Shown piece by piece: positions 16,311 through 24,410 of a stretch of 64,000 bases of DNA. Source of the DNA: JAIVJG01 sp964236735. GTDB taxonomy: Bacteria > Acidobacteriota > Blastocatellia > Pyrinomonadales > Pyrinomonadaceae. The notes under the pieces are model-generated. The model saw only the letters and a list, made by a program, of their open reading frames with translations. It ran no database searches and was not told the origin of the DNA. Where the stretch lies: the NCBI GenBank assembly GCA_964236735.1, contig CAXSFM010000013.1, positions 62,001 to 126,000 of the forward strand, in the 5' to 3' direction. Each line of letters opens with the position of its first letter. Positions within the stretch are counted from its first letter, which is position 1. The translations under genes and the position numbers were made by a program.

Positions 16311-16538
16311 TCAAACTGTTGCCGCCAGCAACGCTGATTCAACTGCCGGCGGCAATTCAACGGAGACGAAATAACCCGCCGGAAAAAGATAATCTTCGCC
16401 CGACTCGTCAATCACTCTCATCATCTGATGCCGCGCTCCCTTCTCGTCGGGCAACACGCGATAAACTTTCCATAACTGTAACGAAGCCGGGTATTCTTCG
16501 TTTTTCACACAGATGGCAAATTGCGGTTTTTCACTCAT
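16311..16538 (-). CDS. Small conserved hypothetical protein (second gene of a pair)
   Basis: 75 residues starting MSEKPQFAICVKNEEYPASL. The region LWKVYRVLPDEKGARH and then RVIDESGEDYLFPAGYFVSV recurs in many bacterial hypothetical proteins that I recall, always small and uncharacterised. It is predicted beta-rich, SH3-like in size. It starts 4 nt after the stop of the neighbouring gene, so the two are surely one transcription unit. The pair sits between two copies of a terminator hairpin, suggesting a movable two-gene cassette. Function unknown. Confidence 0.75.
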   Translation of the reverse strand: MSEKPQFAICVKNEEYPASLQLWKVYRVLPDEKGARHQMMRVIDESGEDYLFPAGYFVSVELPPAVESALLAATV

Positions 16539-16542
16539 AACT

Positions 16543-16782
16543 TTAATCGAAAAGGTCTTTGATTTTCATTTCTACTCTGCCGATACCGTGCGCTTCATAC
16601 CAGTGCAACTCGGCATCAAACTCTTCGCCGTCATCAAGAAATCGGACGCGGGCAAAACCTTTCAACTTACGCCAACGCCCATTGCCATAAGTTTTCCGCA
16701 ACCATTCGAGGTCACGAATACGGCTTCCGACAGCAATCGTTTCGATGCCTTCAATTTTGCTGATGACTTCAAATAAACTCAC
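16543..16782 (-). CDS. Small conserved hypothetical protein (first gene of a pair)
   Basis: 79 residues from the GTG at 16782; a TTG start at 16827 would add 15 residues but has no visible ribosome site. The sequence around VGSRIRDLEWLRKTYGNGRW, then RKLKGFARVRF and ELHWYEAHGIGRVEMKIK, is a pattern I recall from widespread small hypothetical proteins found next to partners like the following gene. Size and pairing are reminiscent of toxin-antitoxin modules, but no known family is recognised. Its neighbours are normal chromosomal genes. Confidence 0.7.
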   Translation of the reverse strand: MSLFEVISKIEGIETIAVGSRIRDLEWLRKTYGNGRWRKLKGFARVRFLDDGEEFDAELHWYEAHGIGRVEMKIKDLFD

Positions 16783-16879
16783 TCGACAAATGATGCTCTT
16801 TCTGATGATGAGATTCAAGCTAGACAATCAAACGAAATAATATGTTGTGCCTATTGTAGGAACTAACAATTGTAGTAAT

Positions 16880-16914
16880 ACAACCCGCCCGGCAAACCAC
16901 GTTGGGCGGGTTGT
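16880..16914. terminator. Intrinsic terminator (copy 2 of a duplicated hairpin)
   Basis: ACAACCCGCCC (16880-16890) pairs perfectly with GGGCGGGTTGT (16904-16914), followed by TTTTTCTC on the plus strand. It lies 23 nt beyond the stop of the minus-strand gene at 16938-17612. The same arrangement is seen in copy 1. Confidence 0.8.
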
Positions 16915-16937
16915 TTTTCTCTCAGACAGCTTGAGAG

Positions 16938-17612
16938 TTATGGTGTCGGAGTTATCTGTGTGGCGGGCGCGGCCTTTTTCGGGGCGCGCTCAAGATGGCT
17001 CGAACTTTCCCACATCGCCAGCTTCGCGGGGTCGTCGCGGAACTTGTTTCGCACAATCGGGTCTAGCTCGCGCCGCAGATCGAGTATCTGCGCGAGCGCG
17101 TCTTTGAGCGAGGCGGTCGCGGCGGTGCGTGTCGCGCGTTGCTGGTTGTGGTTGGTCACGCTCTCTTCAAACTGCGCGACGGTTGCCGTCAGGTCTTCGA
17201 GAAACGTGGACGGCATTTCGCGGCTGGTGAATTGAGTTTTCAAGGGCGTCGCCGCTTCGACGAAAGCTCTGGCCGAATTGATGAGCGACTCATCGCCGTT
17301 TGTCTGCGGCATACGAAAACTTTGCGAGACGCCCGCCTGTTCCGCTTCGAGCGCGAGCGAAGTGTCCCTGACGGCCTTCATCTGCGCGCGTATCGCCTCG
17401 CGCAATTCCTTCTTCGCACCCGTGCTCGCCTGCGCGGAGCCTCTGGACAAAACCTGTTTGCTTCCGTGCGTGTCTATTTCCTCGACGAGCGCGTGAAAAG
17501 CGGCGAATTTCTGGCCGCCCAGACTCGTCGTGGGAAACGACGCAGACTGCAACGCGCCGAAGTCGCGGATGCGCGTCGCCATTTGCGAAATGCGTATGTC
17601 TCTATCAGTCAT
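16938..17612 (-). CDS. Helical protein of unknown function
   Basis: 224 residues from the ATG at 17612, which has a strong AAAGGAG site; the frame extends upstream, but without a site. The sequence is almost entirely alpha-helical and rich in Ala, Gln, Thr and Glu. There is a TDRDIRISQMATRIRDFGAL start, then long amphipathic helices (TGAKKELREAIRAQMKAVRD, TATVAQFEESVTNHNQQRAT). The C-terminus is a Pro/Ala/Thr tail. There is no signal peptide, cysteine cluster or catalytic motif. It could be a structural or scaffold-like protein. A decayed copy of its 3' end lies at 16203-16290. Confidence 0.7.
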   Translation of the reverse strand: MTDRDIRISQMATRIRDFGALQSASFPTTSLGGQKFAAFHALVEEIDTHGSKQVLSRGSAQASTGAKKELREAIRAQMKAVRDTSLALEAEQAGVSQSFRMPQTNGDESLINSARAFVEAATPLKTQFTSREMPSTFLEDLTATVAQFEESVTNHNQQRATRTAATASLKDALAQILDLRRELDPIVRNKFRDDPAKLAMWESSSHLERAPKKAAPATQITPTP

Positions 17613-17703
17613 GGTGAGAATCTCCTTTGGTGTGGAGAGAAAAGAAGAGGCTCTTTTCTCTGCGTGAAGTGTCTGGACGCGCCCTCGCGCCCGCCTTTTC
17701 CGC

Positions 17704-18222
17704 TTGACCACTAACTTCCCGCCCCTCGCACGCCCCATCCCCTGCCCGACAACAAACTTTTACACCTCGACAGGTCACCTGCCACGCCCGACAACTCGCC
17801 TACACCGCTCGACAACCTACCTGTCACGCTCGACACTCAATCTTCACCGTCCGACAACTGTCCTTCACCGCTCGACGCCTCATGTAAACCGCTCGACAGG
17901 TCATCTCAATGTCTTGACGACACATCTTCACGTCTCGACAAGTCACCTCAACGCCTCGACAGATCATCTTCACAGTCTGACAGCTAATCTCAACGCCTCG
18001 ACGGGTCATCTCAACGGCTTGATGTGTCTTCTGCACCGTTCGACAGCCTGTCTCACACGCCCGACAGGTCATCTTTCACGCCTGACAGGTCTTTTGACGC
18101 GCCCGACAAGTCGCCTCAACCGCTCGCACACAATCCAGAACGCGCCGGCGGCAGATAAAAACCGTCTCCGCTGCCATCAAAACGCCCCGCAGCGTGTTGT
18201 GCGACATCAGAAGCATCGTTGA
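17704..18222 (+). CDS. Possible heptapeptide-repeat protein, TTG start, uncertain
   Basis: 172-codon reading frame (TTG at 17704, no clear ribosome site) that stays open across an 18-copy, 21-bp repeat. Each copy encodes seven residues of the form T-x-x-L-x-x-S/P/L, for example TGHLNAS. Leucine is kept at the fourth position in 16 of 18 units, although its codon varies (CTC, CTT, CTG, CTA, TTG), and threonine is kept at the first in 17. Leucine every seventh residue is zipper-like, but prolines are frequent. The reverse strand has stops in the equivalent frame. It is either a real gene or a decayed one; there is no signal peptide or known domain. Confidence 0.35.
   Translation: MTTNFPPLARPIPCPTTNFYTSTGHLPRPTTRLHRSTTYLSRSTLNLHRPTTVLHRSTPHVNRSTGHLNVLTTHLHVSTSHLNASTDHLHSLTANLNASTGHLNGLMCLLHRSTACLTRPTGHLSRLTGLLTRPTSRLNRSHTIQNAPAADKNRLRCHQNAPQRVVRHQKHR
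17748..18125. repeat. 18-copy degenerate 21-bp tandem repeat
   Basis: Eighteen consecutive units of exactly 21 bp, each starting GAC (GAT once). The consensus is roughly GACAGGTCATCTCAACGCCT plus C. No unit contains an insertion or deletion, so the three-base register is unbroken over 378 bp, although individual bases vary a lot. There are no spacers and no direct-repeat/spacer layout. Confidence 0.9.
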
Positions 18223-18485
18223 GAACCCGGACGCCGGACGTGAGACACCCAGAGGCCGCTCTCATCCCGTCATCAACATAAATAAGGTGAACGTGAGACC
18301 GGCAAAATACGAGACACTTGCCGGCAAGAAATTTCCATCAAATCAACGAACCCGGTGAAGAACGAGCAAGACTTTATGCCCGTCGTGTTTTCGTGTCAAG
18401 AAGATTATTCGACGCCATGACCATAGCCGGATTACGTTGCGGTGGGGTATTAGGAGATGATGCGAAACATGTTGTAAGCATTGCC
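18223..18485. other. Intergenic stretch, no gene found
   Basis: No supported gene. It holds a small inverted repeat (GCCGGCAAA... to TTTGCCGGC type, around 18300-18328). It separates the repeat array from the AT-rich two-gene island. Confidence 0.4.
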
Positions 18486-19265
18486 TTATTTTTTAGCTGT
18501 GATTTTAGGCATGATTTCTTCGAGGATTCGTTTTTGACCATTAGGGGTCAGAGCAATATCATCCCCACCGAGCGGGCGAATCTCCTTTTTGCCAATCAAA
18601 CGCCCTATAGCAATAACCACATTCTGGGGTTTTTGATTCGCTGCCTGCTCTTGAAGTTCTTTGCGCGTCAGCCGATTATTGTTGGCGTGATTGAGAAGCA
18701 ACAAAATCTCATCCGGCGCTGAAATACCTTTCACCAACACAAGAGGTTTGCCGTCTAGTTCGTGAATGATGGAATGTTCAAGTTGCACAAGTTGAGCAAT
18801 AGTGTCAGCAATAACTTTTTCATCCTTTTTCCAAGCAAGTCGTAAGAACTCACCAAGCATCCACTTACCAGCGTGGAGAACTAGCATTGAGTCCATTTGA
18901 TTTGCAGTGTAATCAGGAGAAATATGTACTGCGCCTCTATCAGAGCGGAACTTATAAACGACTTCGACAACCTTTGTAATGTGATTCCTATCTTTGCTTT
19001 TGAGCGTGTGAGGAATCTTATTGTCGAGTAGTGTTTCGCGAATTGCCGCGACGGTTTTTGTATGACTGACTTTACCCGTATCCAGTTGAAGAAGACTTCT
19101 TGATATAGCTTCACACAAACGACCGCTATCAAGTTCTGTTGGTTGCCAGTCTCCGACGAGAAAACGCTTTTGCATCTCCTCAAAGCTTTCAATAACAATT
19201 ATAGCCAGAGAACGATCTATAATGTTTGACAGTTCATCTATGAGTTGTTGTGAGGTGAGTCGCAT
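18486..19265 (-). CDS. HEPN-like / winged-helix protein, candidate effector (second gene of island operon)
   Basis: 259 residues. The N-terminal ~180 are helical. Near 95-130 lies EVVYKFRSDRGAVHISPDYT followed by ANQMDSMLVLHAGKWMLGEFLRLAW. A run of this kind (R-x-x-R-G-x-x-H, then D-x-M, then W near E-L-x-R) occurs in bacterial hypothetical proteins that I recall and resembles the R-x4-6-H motif of HEPN ribonucleases. After a linker (LVKGISAPDEILLLLNHANN) the C-terminal ~80 residues look like a winged helix (LTRKELQEQAANQKPQNVVI, then LGGDDIALTPNGQKRILEEI). The gene is AT-rich compared with its surroundings. It starts 2 nt after the upstream gene. Function not established. Confidence 0.8.
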   Translation of the reverse strand: MRLTSQQLIDELSNIIDRSLAIIVIESFEEMQKRFLVGDWQPTELDSGRLCEAISRSLLQLDTGKVSHTKTVAAIRETLLDNKIPHTLKSKDRNHITKVVEVVYKFRSDRGAVHISPDYTANQMDSMLVLHAGKWMLGEFLRLAWKKDEKVIADTIAQLVQLEHSIIHELDGKPLVLVKGISAPDEILLLLNHANNNRLTRKELQEQAANQKPQNVVIAIGRLIGKKEIRPLGGDDIALTPNGQKRILEEIMPKITAKK

Positions 19266-19267
19266 CT

Positions 19268-20614
19268 TTATCTTTTCTTGTTTGTAATTTTAGAGGAAGA
19301 AGAGGAAGAAGACGCTGTGTCGTTAAGACCGGCCATCTGCTTCGCATAGTCAATGCCTGTTGGTTGAATTTGGAATTTAGTTCCTTCAACATGAATCACT
19401 TTGCCACTGGCATTTTTGGACTTGAGGATACGTTCTATGCTGCGCTCGTTTTCTTTGTGTTCAAAGGCGTCCAAAATAAACTTGGAAAGATTATACCGAG
19501 AAACAACTTTTCCGCTGTCCCCCATCACATGGCGAATAGCCCAAAGACCAAAAATACTTCTGTCACATGTGCCCTTGTCTTTCAGAATCTTATGACCATC
19601 AACATCCCAATCAAGGGCTTTCCACTTAGACACCCACTCAGCTATAGCATTTGAACGCCCGCTATTTTTGCGACTTCCACTACTTTTCGCCTTTTTCTCG
19701 CCTCCTTCAGCACTACTTTTAGAACCTCGCGTAGATGTCCCTTCGCCCGGCAGCCAACCCGGCTCTGTTTTAGTAGGATCAAGAATATCTTCAAATGATT
19801 TGCGGGCGAGTCTTCGACCAGCGTTGTTAAGTCGTATATTTTCTCCCTCTATAACTAACGCCGAGCTTTTACCAATCCAAGATCGTGTATTTCCATCATT
19901 TACAGAATTATCTTCAAGGACTGTGGTTAAGTCAGTGCGAGGAACTTGCTCATTACCGCGTACTTTATGAGCGTACAGAAACAGATAGGTAAGTCGTCGC
20001 GCATAATCAAGTTTGCTGTCAGCTTTAATATCAGGTTCATCCAATTGAAGCTTATTGTTGATTAAAGGAAAAATGTCTTTTAGACGCTCATCATTAGTAT
20101 CTTCTGACATTGTGGTAACCGAATCATTCGAGTTATCACTTTTCGTGCTTGCTTCTTCTACACTTTCTTGACCATCCTGATGGTTGTTATCAGTTCCTTT
20201 ATCTTGCTTACTACTAAGCAGAAGGCGAGGATCATCAATGATGATCTCTTTGCGAATTGTAGAATGTCCGCGATTTCCGATAATCCCCATTTGTCCCGCG
20301 ATAATCATTGATAGAGGATTACTTAAATTCGCAAGCCCTTGATCGGAAAGCACAGTATGAAGAGTCAACCTCTTTCTATCCTCTTCCAAATAAATAGTGT
20401 TATAGCCTGGTGCTGGCAACGGAATATTACTCGAAGAGGCTACTTGACTTGCTCCGACTTCACCCACTGAAATTCCACAAGCACCACAGAACTGAGCGTC
20501 TATGTCTAAGAGTTCGCGGCACTCATTGTTTTTGCAGCGAGCTTGTCTGCCACATTTAGAGCAGAAGATGGCGCGTTGTGAAAGTAGTGTCTGACAGGTG
20601 GGGCATGACTGCAT
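19268..20614 (-). CDS. Zinc-ribbon / winged-helix protein (first gene of island operon)
   Basis: 448 residues from an ATG with a good AAGGAG site. The N-terminus carries paired CxxC motifs (CPTC, CSKC, then CKNNEC, CGAC) over residues 4-46, two zinc ribbons. A disordered acidic linker (about 140-185) follows. Two compact regions look like winged-helix or helical DNA-binding modules: residues 200-290 (ARRLTYLFLYAHKVRGNEQV, then WIGKSSALVIEGENIRLNNA) and about 315-425 (AIAEWVSKWKALDWDVDGHK, then FILDAFEHKENERSIERILK). The end is a serine run. It has no catalytic signature. AT-rich and different in codon use from neighbours, hence probably horizontally acquired. It is transcribed before the HEPN-like gene. 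Confidence 0.8.
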   Translation of the reverse strand: MQSCPTCQTLLSQRAIFCSKCGRQARCKNNECRELLDIDAQFCGACGISVGEVGASQVASSSNIPLPAPGYNTIYLEEDRKRLTLHTVLSDQGLANLSNPLSMIIAGQMGIIGNRGHSTIRKEIIIDDPRLLLSSKQDKGTDNNHQDGQESVEEASTKSDNSNDSVTTMSEDTNDERLKDIFPLINNKLQLDEPDIKADSKLDYARRLTYLFLYAHKVRGNEQVPRTDLTTVLEDNSVNDGNTRSWIGKSSALVIEGENIRLNNAGRRLARKSFEDILDPTKTEPGWLPGEGTSTRGSKSSAEGGEKKAKSSGSRKNSGRSNAIAEWVSKWKALDWDVDGHKILKDKGTCDRSIFGLWAIRHVMGDSGKVVSRYNLSKFILDAFEHKENERSIERILKSKNASGKVIHVEGTKFQIQPTGIDYAKQMAGLNDTASSSSSSSKITNKKR

Positions 20615-20697
20615 AATGAGGCTCCTTTACCAAGTTTGCAGGAATTATAAAGTATTCTATAAACAATTTGCTACTTATTCTAATAAGTGAGACACAA

Positions 20698-21288
20698 TTA
20701 CAGACGCGAATAAGTGAGTCCGGTTTGGCCTTGATATTTCCCGCCGCGATCTTCGTAGGAGACGTCGCAGTCCTCATCCGATTCGAGAAAGACAACCTGA
20801 CCGATGCCTTCGTTGACATAGACGCGCAGGGGCAAGTCCGCGAGATTGCCGAGTTCGATGACGAGGCGGCCTTTCCAGCCAGCTTCGAGCGGCGTCGTGT
20901 TGACGATGAGTCCAGCGCGCGCGTAGGTGCTCTTGCCCAATGCGATGCCGGTGACGCGGCGCGGCATGTTGAATGTCTCGACCGTGACGCCGAGCGCGTA
21001 AGAGTGCGGAGGCATCAGGTAATACTTCGAGCCGTCGTCGGAATCTCTCAAGGGCGGCTCGATGAGGTTGGATTCGTCGAACTTCTTCGGGTCTATCTCG
21101 CGTCCGTGAATGGGCGAGAAGACGCGAAAGCCGTCGTCCGCGAGACGCATGTCGTAGCCGTAAGAAGACGCTCCGGCGGAGATGATGCGGCGTCCGTCAA
21201 CTTCGCGCACGAGTTTGGCGTCGAAGGGTTGAATGAGCGCGGTCTCTTCGACCATGCGACGTATCCAGCGATCAGATTTAACAGTCAT
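20698..21288 (-). CDS. dcd: dCTP deaminase
   Basis: 196 residues, the usual length. The dUTPase-like trimer fold is shown by SSYGYDMRLADDGFRVFSPI, MPPHSYALGVTVETFNMPRR and the active-site region GKSTYARAGLIVNTTPLEAG with WKGRLVIELGN, ending in GQVVFLES. It deaminates dCTP to dUTP for thymidylate supply; some family members are bifunctional dCTP deaminase/dUTPases, which I cannot separate here. It is well separated from the AT-rich operon downstream of it. Normal composition. Confidence 0.96.
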   Translation of the reverse strand: MTVKSDRWIRRMVEETALIQPFDAKLVREVDGRRIISAGASSYGYDMRLADDGFRVFSPIHGREIDPKKFDESNLIEPPLRDSDDGSKYYLMPPHSYALGVTVETFNMPRRVTGIALGKSTYARAGLIVNTTPLEAGWKGRLVIELGNLADLPLRVYVNEGIGQVVFLESDEDCDVSYEDRGGKYQGQTGLTYSRL

Positions 21289-21429
21289 TGTGTGATTCCG
21301 TAAGAGAAGATTTAAGGGCGAAACGTGTGCCGACGCTCGCGCGCGAGAACTGCGGAGCGTTGACCGCGACGAAGCATAACGCGCGCGCGCGCGTGAAGTC
21401 CAGACGCGCGGCTGAGACGAATGCGTGAG

Positions 21430-22422
21430 TTAGTTGTTGCCGTCCGGTTTGGGCTTCGGGACTTCCTGCCGGATGCGGAGCGTGCCGTCAACGACAGTGA
21501 GAGCGAGCGTCGCGCCGCCGCCACCCGCGCGTCCTTGCAGAGTTTTCTCCGTCGCCTGCGTGCGCTCGCGCGGCGCGAGGCCGGGCACTGTGTTTTCAAT
21601 GCGACCCGTATGCAGCACGTCCGCGTTGATGTCTCCGTTGAAGTTCGGCGCGAGTTCGACATTCAGTTCGCCGCTCGCGAGTCGCAGGATCAGGCCGCGC
21701 CCGCGCCAGTTGCGCGAAGGTACATGCAGCGTGACGGGGCCGCCTTCAATCGTCGCATCCACATCGCCGCCCGTGAGACTCAAATCGGTCGGACACTTCC
21801 CAGCGCTCAGTCGAATCGCGCCCTCTACGTCGGCGAGCGAGAGTTTGCCGTTGCCGGCGTAAATTTCCAGATCGGTCTGCGCGGGGACATGTACGTGGTA
21901 GTCAATCTTCCACGGCATCGAGAGCAAGTTCTTCGGGAAATCACGCGCCACGCGCTTCATGTATTTGCGGTCGTGCGTGCCGACGGTGAGGATGCGAAGG
22001 TGATTCACGTCGTCGTCGAGCGAGAAGGTGTTGACGGCAGCGAGTCGCGTCAATTCTTCCTCCGTGTTCGCGCGCAGTTCGATGTCGGCGGTAATCTCAA
22101 CTTCGCTCTTCGCCCAACCCTCAACCGTAATCGAGCCTTCGGGCGCGCCGTAGATGGTCAGCGCGCCGCCGTAGCCGAAGCGTCGCACCTCGTGGCGCGT
22201 CGTCATGCGTTTGAGCAAAGTAGTTGGCGGCGTCGCCGTCGTTGAACCCGCCGCAGACTTTCCCGCGCGTGGCTTTATCTTCTCCTGTGCAAGGACGGCA
22301 ACGTTCAACGCCGCGCACGCGAGACTGCACGCCGCGATGAAGATGAAGAGTCGCGCGACTATGGTTGTGACTTTTGTTGTCATCACGCCGCGCGCGTCAA
22401 GTTTTCGTCTCATCGTTGTCAT
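21430..22422 (-). CDS. DUF4097-type secreted beta-repeat protein (first)
   Basis: 330 residues from the ATG at 22422, preceded by GGAGG; TTG and GTG codons just upstream are less likely. A hydrophobic N-terminus (VARLFIFIAACSLACAALNV) is a signal or anchor. The rest is beta-rich and repetitive in the DUF4097 manner (GSITVEGWAKSEVEITADIE, NLSMPWKIDYHVHVPAQTDL, NGKLSLADVEGAIRLSAGKC). It ends with RTQATEKTLQGRAGGGGATL and RIRQEVPKPK. Its likely location is periplasm or envelope. It is the last gene of the ECF sigma operon; an intrinsic terminator lies between it and the preceding DUF4097 gene. Function unknown. Confidence 0.8.
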   Translation of the reverse strand: MTTMRRKLDARGVMTTKVTTIVARLFIFIAACSLACAALNVAVLAQEKIKPRAGKSAAGSTTATPPTTLLKRMTTRHEVRRFGYGGALTIYGAPEGSITVEGWAKSEVEITADIELRANTEEELTRLAAVNTFSLDDDVNHLRILTVGTHDRKYMKRVARDFPKNLLSMPWKIDYHVHVPAQTDLEIYAGNGKLSLADVEGAIRLSAGKCPTDLSLTGGDVDATIEGGPVTLHVPSRNWRGRGLILRLASGELNVELAPNFNGDINADVLHTGRIENTVPGLAPRERTQATEKTLQGRAGGGGATLALTVVDGTLRIRQEVPKPKPDGNN

Positions 22423-22449
22423 CACAAATGCGCCTCCCCGCAAAACAAG

Positions 22450-22497
22450 AAAACGGACGCCGCCGACTTTAACATAAGTTCGGCGAGCGTCCGTTTT
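22450..22497 (-). terminator. Intrinsic terminator between the two DUF4097 genes
   Basis: AAAACGGACGCCGCCGA (22450-22466) pairs with TCGGCGAGCGTCCGTTTT (22480-22497). On the minus strand it is followed by TTTTCTTGTTTT. It probably reduces read-through from the sigma operon into the last gene. Confidence 0.85.
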
Positions 22498-22525
22498 GAT
22501 GAGTTGAATTCTTATCTTAAAGAGA

Positions 22526-23323
22526 TTAACGCTGGAGCAACACGATTGAGCCGCGCCCGTTCGTCGTGTTGAGAGACGCGCCGCCGTCGCCGACCTTGCC
22601 GATCACTCTGCGCTTGTCGTTGAAGAACTCGAACTGGCCGCGTTCAGCGAAGCCGCCGAGGTCTATGTTGCGCGTGTGCGGCGCGGTCGCCATCAGACGA
22701 AAGCCGGACTCGGCGGTGATGCGAATTTGAATGTTGCCCTGCGTGGATTTGAGTTCGTATGTCCCGCCGCGCATCAAGTCTGCGTCGAAGAGGATGTTGC
22801 CCATCGTGTTTTCAGCCATCACGGTGGTGGCGCGAATGCCCGTCAACTCGATGTCGCCCTCGGTCGAGACGTTGGCGCGCACCATCTCGCCGCGTATGTT
22901 GCGAATCGTGATGTTGCCGCGCATGGTGCTGATGTCAACGGTGGAATTAACGGGCAGTTGGATCGTAAAGTTGATGTCGCCGATCTCGCCTCGATTGTCG
23001 CGCAGGACGTTGATGGCGAGGTCTTCGCCGCTCACTTCCGGCGAGACGTGCGCTGCCGACGATTCCATCTCGGCGCTCACCTTAATTCTGTTCTTGTTCC
23101 ATGCGACGACGGTGACAGTGCCGGAGCGATTATTGAGATGAAGCCGGATGTTGGGCTGCGCCGGGTATTCTTTAGAGAAGCGTTTTTGCGCGGAGGCGTC
23201 GGGCGCCGAAGCAACGATGAACAAGAGCGTGAGGCACGCCGCCGCCATCAAACGATGCGCGCGACGCGACTCCTGAACACATCGCGCGGGGCGCGCATAA
23301 AAGTTGTTGAGTAAGGCTTTCAT
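22526..23323 (-). CDS. DUF4097-type secreted beta-repeat protein (second)
   Basis: 265 residues from the ATG at 23323 (MKALLNNFYARPARC). The signal segment is AACLTLLFIVASAPDASAQK. The mature part is a beta-helix-like series (YPAQPNIRLHLNNRSGTVTV, EIGDINFTIQLPVNSTVDIS, then TMRGNITIRNIRGEMVRANV, NTMGNILFDADLMRGGTYEL), typical of DUF4097. Its neighbours are the anti-sigma factor upstream and a second DUF4097 protein downstream; this set recurs in Acidobacteriota as far as I recall. Such proteins may be envelope-stress outputs or inputs of the sigma factor, which is inference. Confidence 0.82.
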   Translation of the reverse strand: MKALLNNFYARPARCVQESRRAHRLMAAACLTLLFIVASAPDASAQKRFSKEYPAQPNIRLHLNNRSGTVTVVAWNKNRIKVSAEMESSAAHVSPEVSGEDLAINVLRDNRGEIGDINFTIQLPVNSTVDISTMRGNITIRNIRGEMVRANVSTEGDIELTGIRATTVMAENTMGNILFDADLMRGGTYELKSTQGNIQIRITAESGFRLMATAPHTRNIDLGGFAERGQFEFFNDKRRVIGKVGDGGASLNTTNGRGSIVLLQR

Positions 23324-23451
23324 CAAATGTCTTGAATTATCGAGAATGCTTTCTTGCATCGAAGCGCCCGCGCCGGTTCCGCAAAGTAGCGCGAGGCGCG
23401 GGCGTTAACAAACTATCTTATCTGTGCAGCAGCACCGTGCGGATGCCGCTC

Positions 23452-24198
23452 TTACTGATCTCCGAACTCCCTGAGCAATTCGATTTTGTCTCTGAGCGCG
23501 GAGTTCAACATTTCCTCGGCGACTTCATCGTGCGGATTCTGTCGCAGTTCGCCGAGCGATTCGTTGACCGCGTCGTCCAGTACGCTCACGCTCCGCTCGA
23601 AAGAGTCGCGCATACGCGGATTCCAGTTCGCCTTGCGCTGCTCGACGCGCCCCTGCCAGTAAGTGATGTTCGCCTGTTGCGGCTCAAGATATGTCTGCGG
23701 GTAAGCTCCATTGAGCATCACCGCGCGCTGCTGTTGTTGCTCGACGCCTGCCGCACGCGCGTCCCTGTCCGCGCTGACAGTGGATGCACTCATCAAGTGT
23801 TGCACGCCGAGCGTCGTGACGAGCGCGACGGCGACGGCAATCGCTGCGACAGAAGTCGCCATCTGCGGCAGCGTCAACTCCCAACGCTTGTTGAAGAGAC
23901 GCGGCAGAAAACCCGCGCGCGCCTGTCTCGCATTTGAAGCCGCGACTGTCGCGTGCCGGAAACTATCTTCGCTCTCAATTGTGTTGCGGATCCGCAGCCA
24001 CATCGCGCGTTCATTCGGCGGAGCGATCAACTCGCCGCGCGTCTCATACGCGACGCCGACGATGTCAGCCAACTCGCTACGCACGTCGGCGCAACTCATG
24101 CAATCGTCCAAGTGCGCGCCGAGCGTCGCACGATCTCTCCCGTCGAGCGTGCCGTCGAGATAATCACTGAGCAGTTCCTGGCATTTCTCGCAATTCAT
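23452..24198 (-). CDS. Anti-sigma factor with zinc-binding domain
   Basis: 248 residues. The N-terminus is a ZAS zinc-finger domain: MNCEKCQELLSDYLDGTLDG, then AHLDDCMSCADV, giving the HxxxCxxC motif. A single membrane segment lies near 115-135 (QMATSVAAIAVAVALVTTLG). The remaining part, presumably extracytoplasmic, is glutamine-rich and then helical (QTYLEPQQANITYWQGRVEQ). It would hold the adjacent ECF sigma factor at the membrane and release it on an envelope signal. It directly follows the sigma gene (213 bp) and precedes the two DUF4097 genes. Confident in class; the signal is unknown. Confidence 0.93.
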   Translation of the reverse strand: MNCEKCQELLSDYLDGTLDGRDRATLGAHLDDCMSCADVRSELADIVGVAYETRGELIAPPNERAMWLRIRNTIESEDSFRHATVAASNARQARAGFLPRLFNKRWELTLPQMATSVAAIAVAVALVTTLGVQHLMSASTVSADRDARAAGVEQQQQRAVMLNGAYPQTYLEPQQANITYWQGRVEQRKANWNPRMRDSFERSVSVLDDAVNESLGELRQNPHDEVAEEMLNSALRDKIELLREFGDQ

Positions 24199-24410
24199 TT
24201 CCCGTCACCTCTCACACCCGCGCTCATCAATGTTTCCGCTTATGAAGACGTTGAAGCGTCTCAGACTCTTCGATCTTCATGCGCGCACACTCGCGACGTG
24301 CTTCTTACTTTCAAACTATGCAAGCCAGTCTCGGGGAGACTCAAGGATTCTTGTGGCATTTGTCGCTTCGCGGGTTTCTTATGGTGAAACCTGAGCGACG
24401 TTGTTGGAAG

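Noticed and set aside
16938..17612. Phage structural protein
   Set aside because: It is only a helical low-complexity protein; no other phage gene is in the area.
17824..18072. Minus-strand reading frame over the 21-bp repeat (CRAVEMT-type units)
   Set aside because: Stops interrupt the same frame at both ends of the array and the codon variation fits the plus-strand leucine frame better.
17748..18125. CRISPR array
   Set aside because: The repeat units are contiguous and equal in length (21 bp) with no spacers, and there are no cas genes.
18318..18722. Plus-strand frame at the edge of the AT-rich operon
   Set aside because: It overlaps the end of the HEPN-like gene, has no ribosome site and no recognisable protein character.
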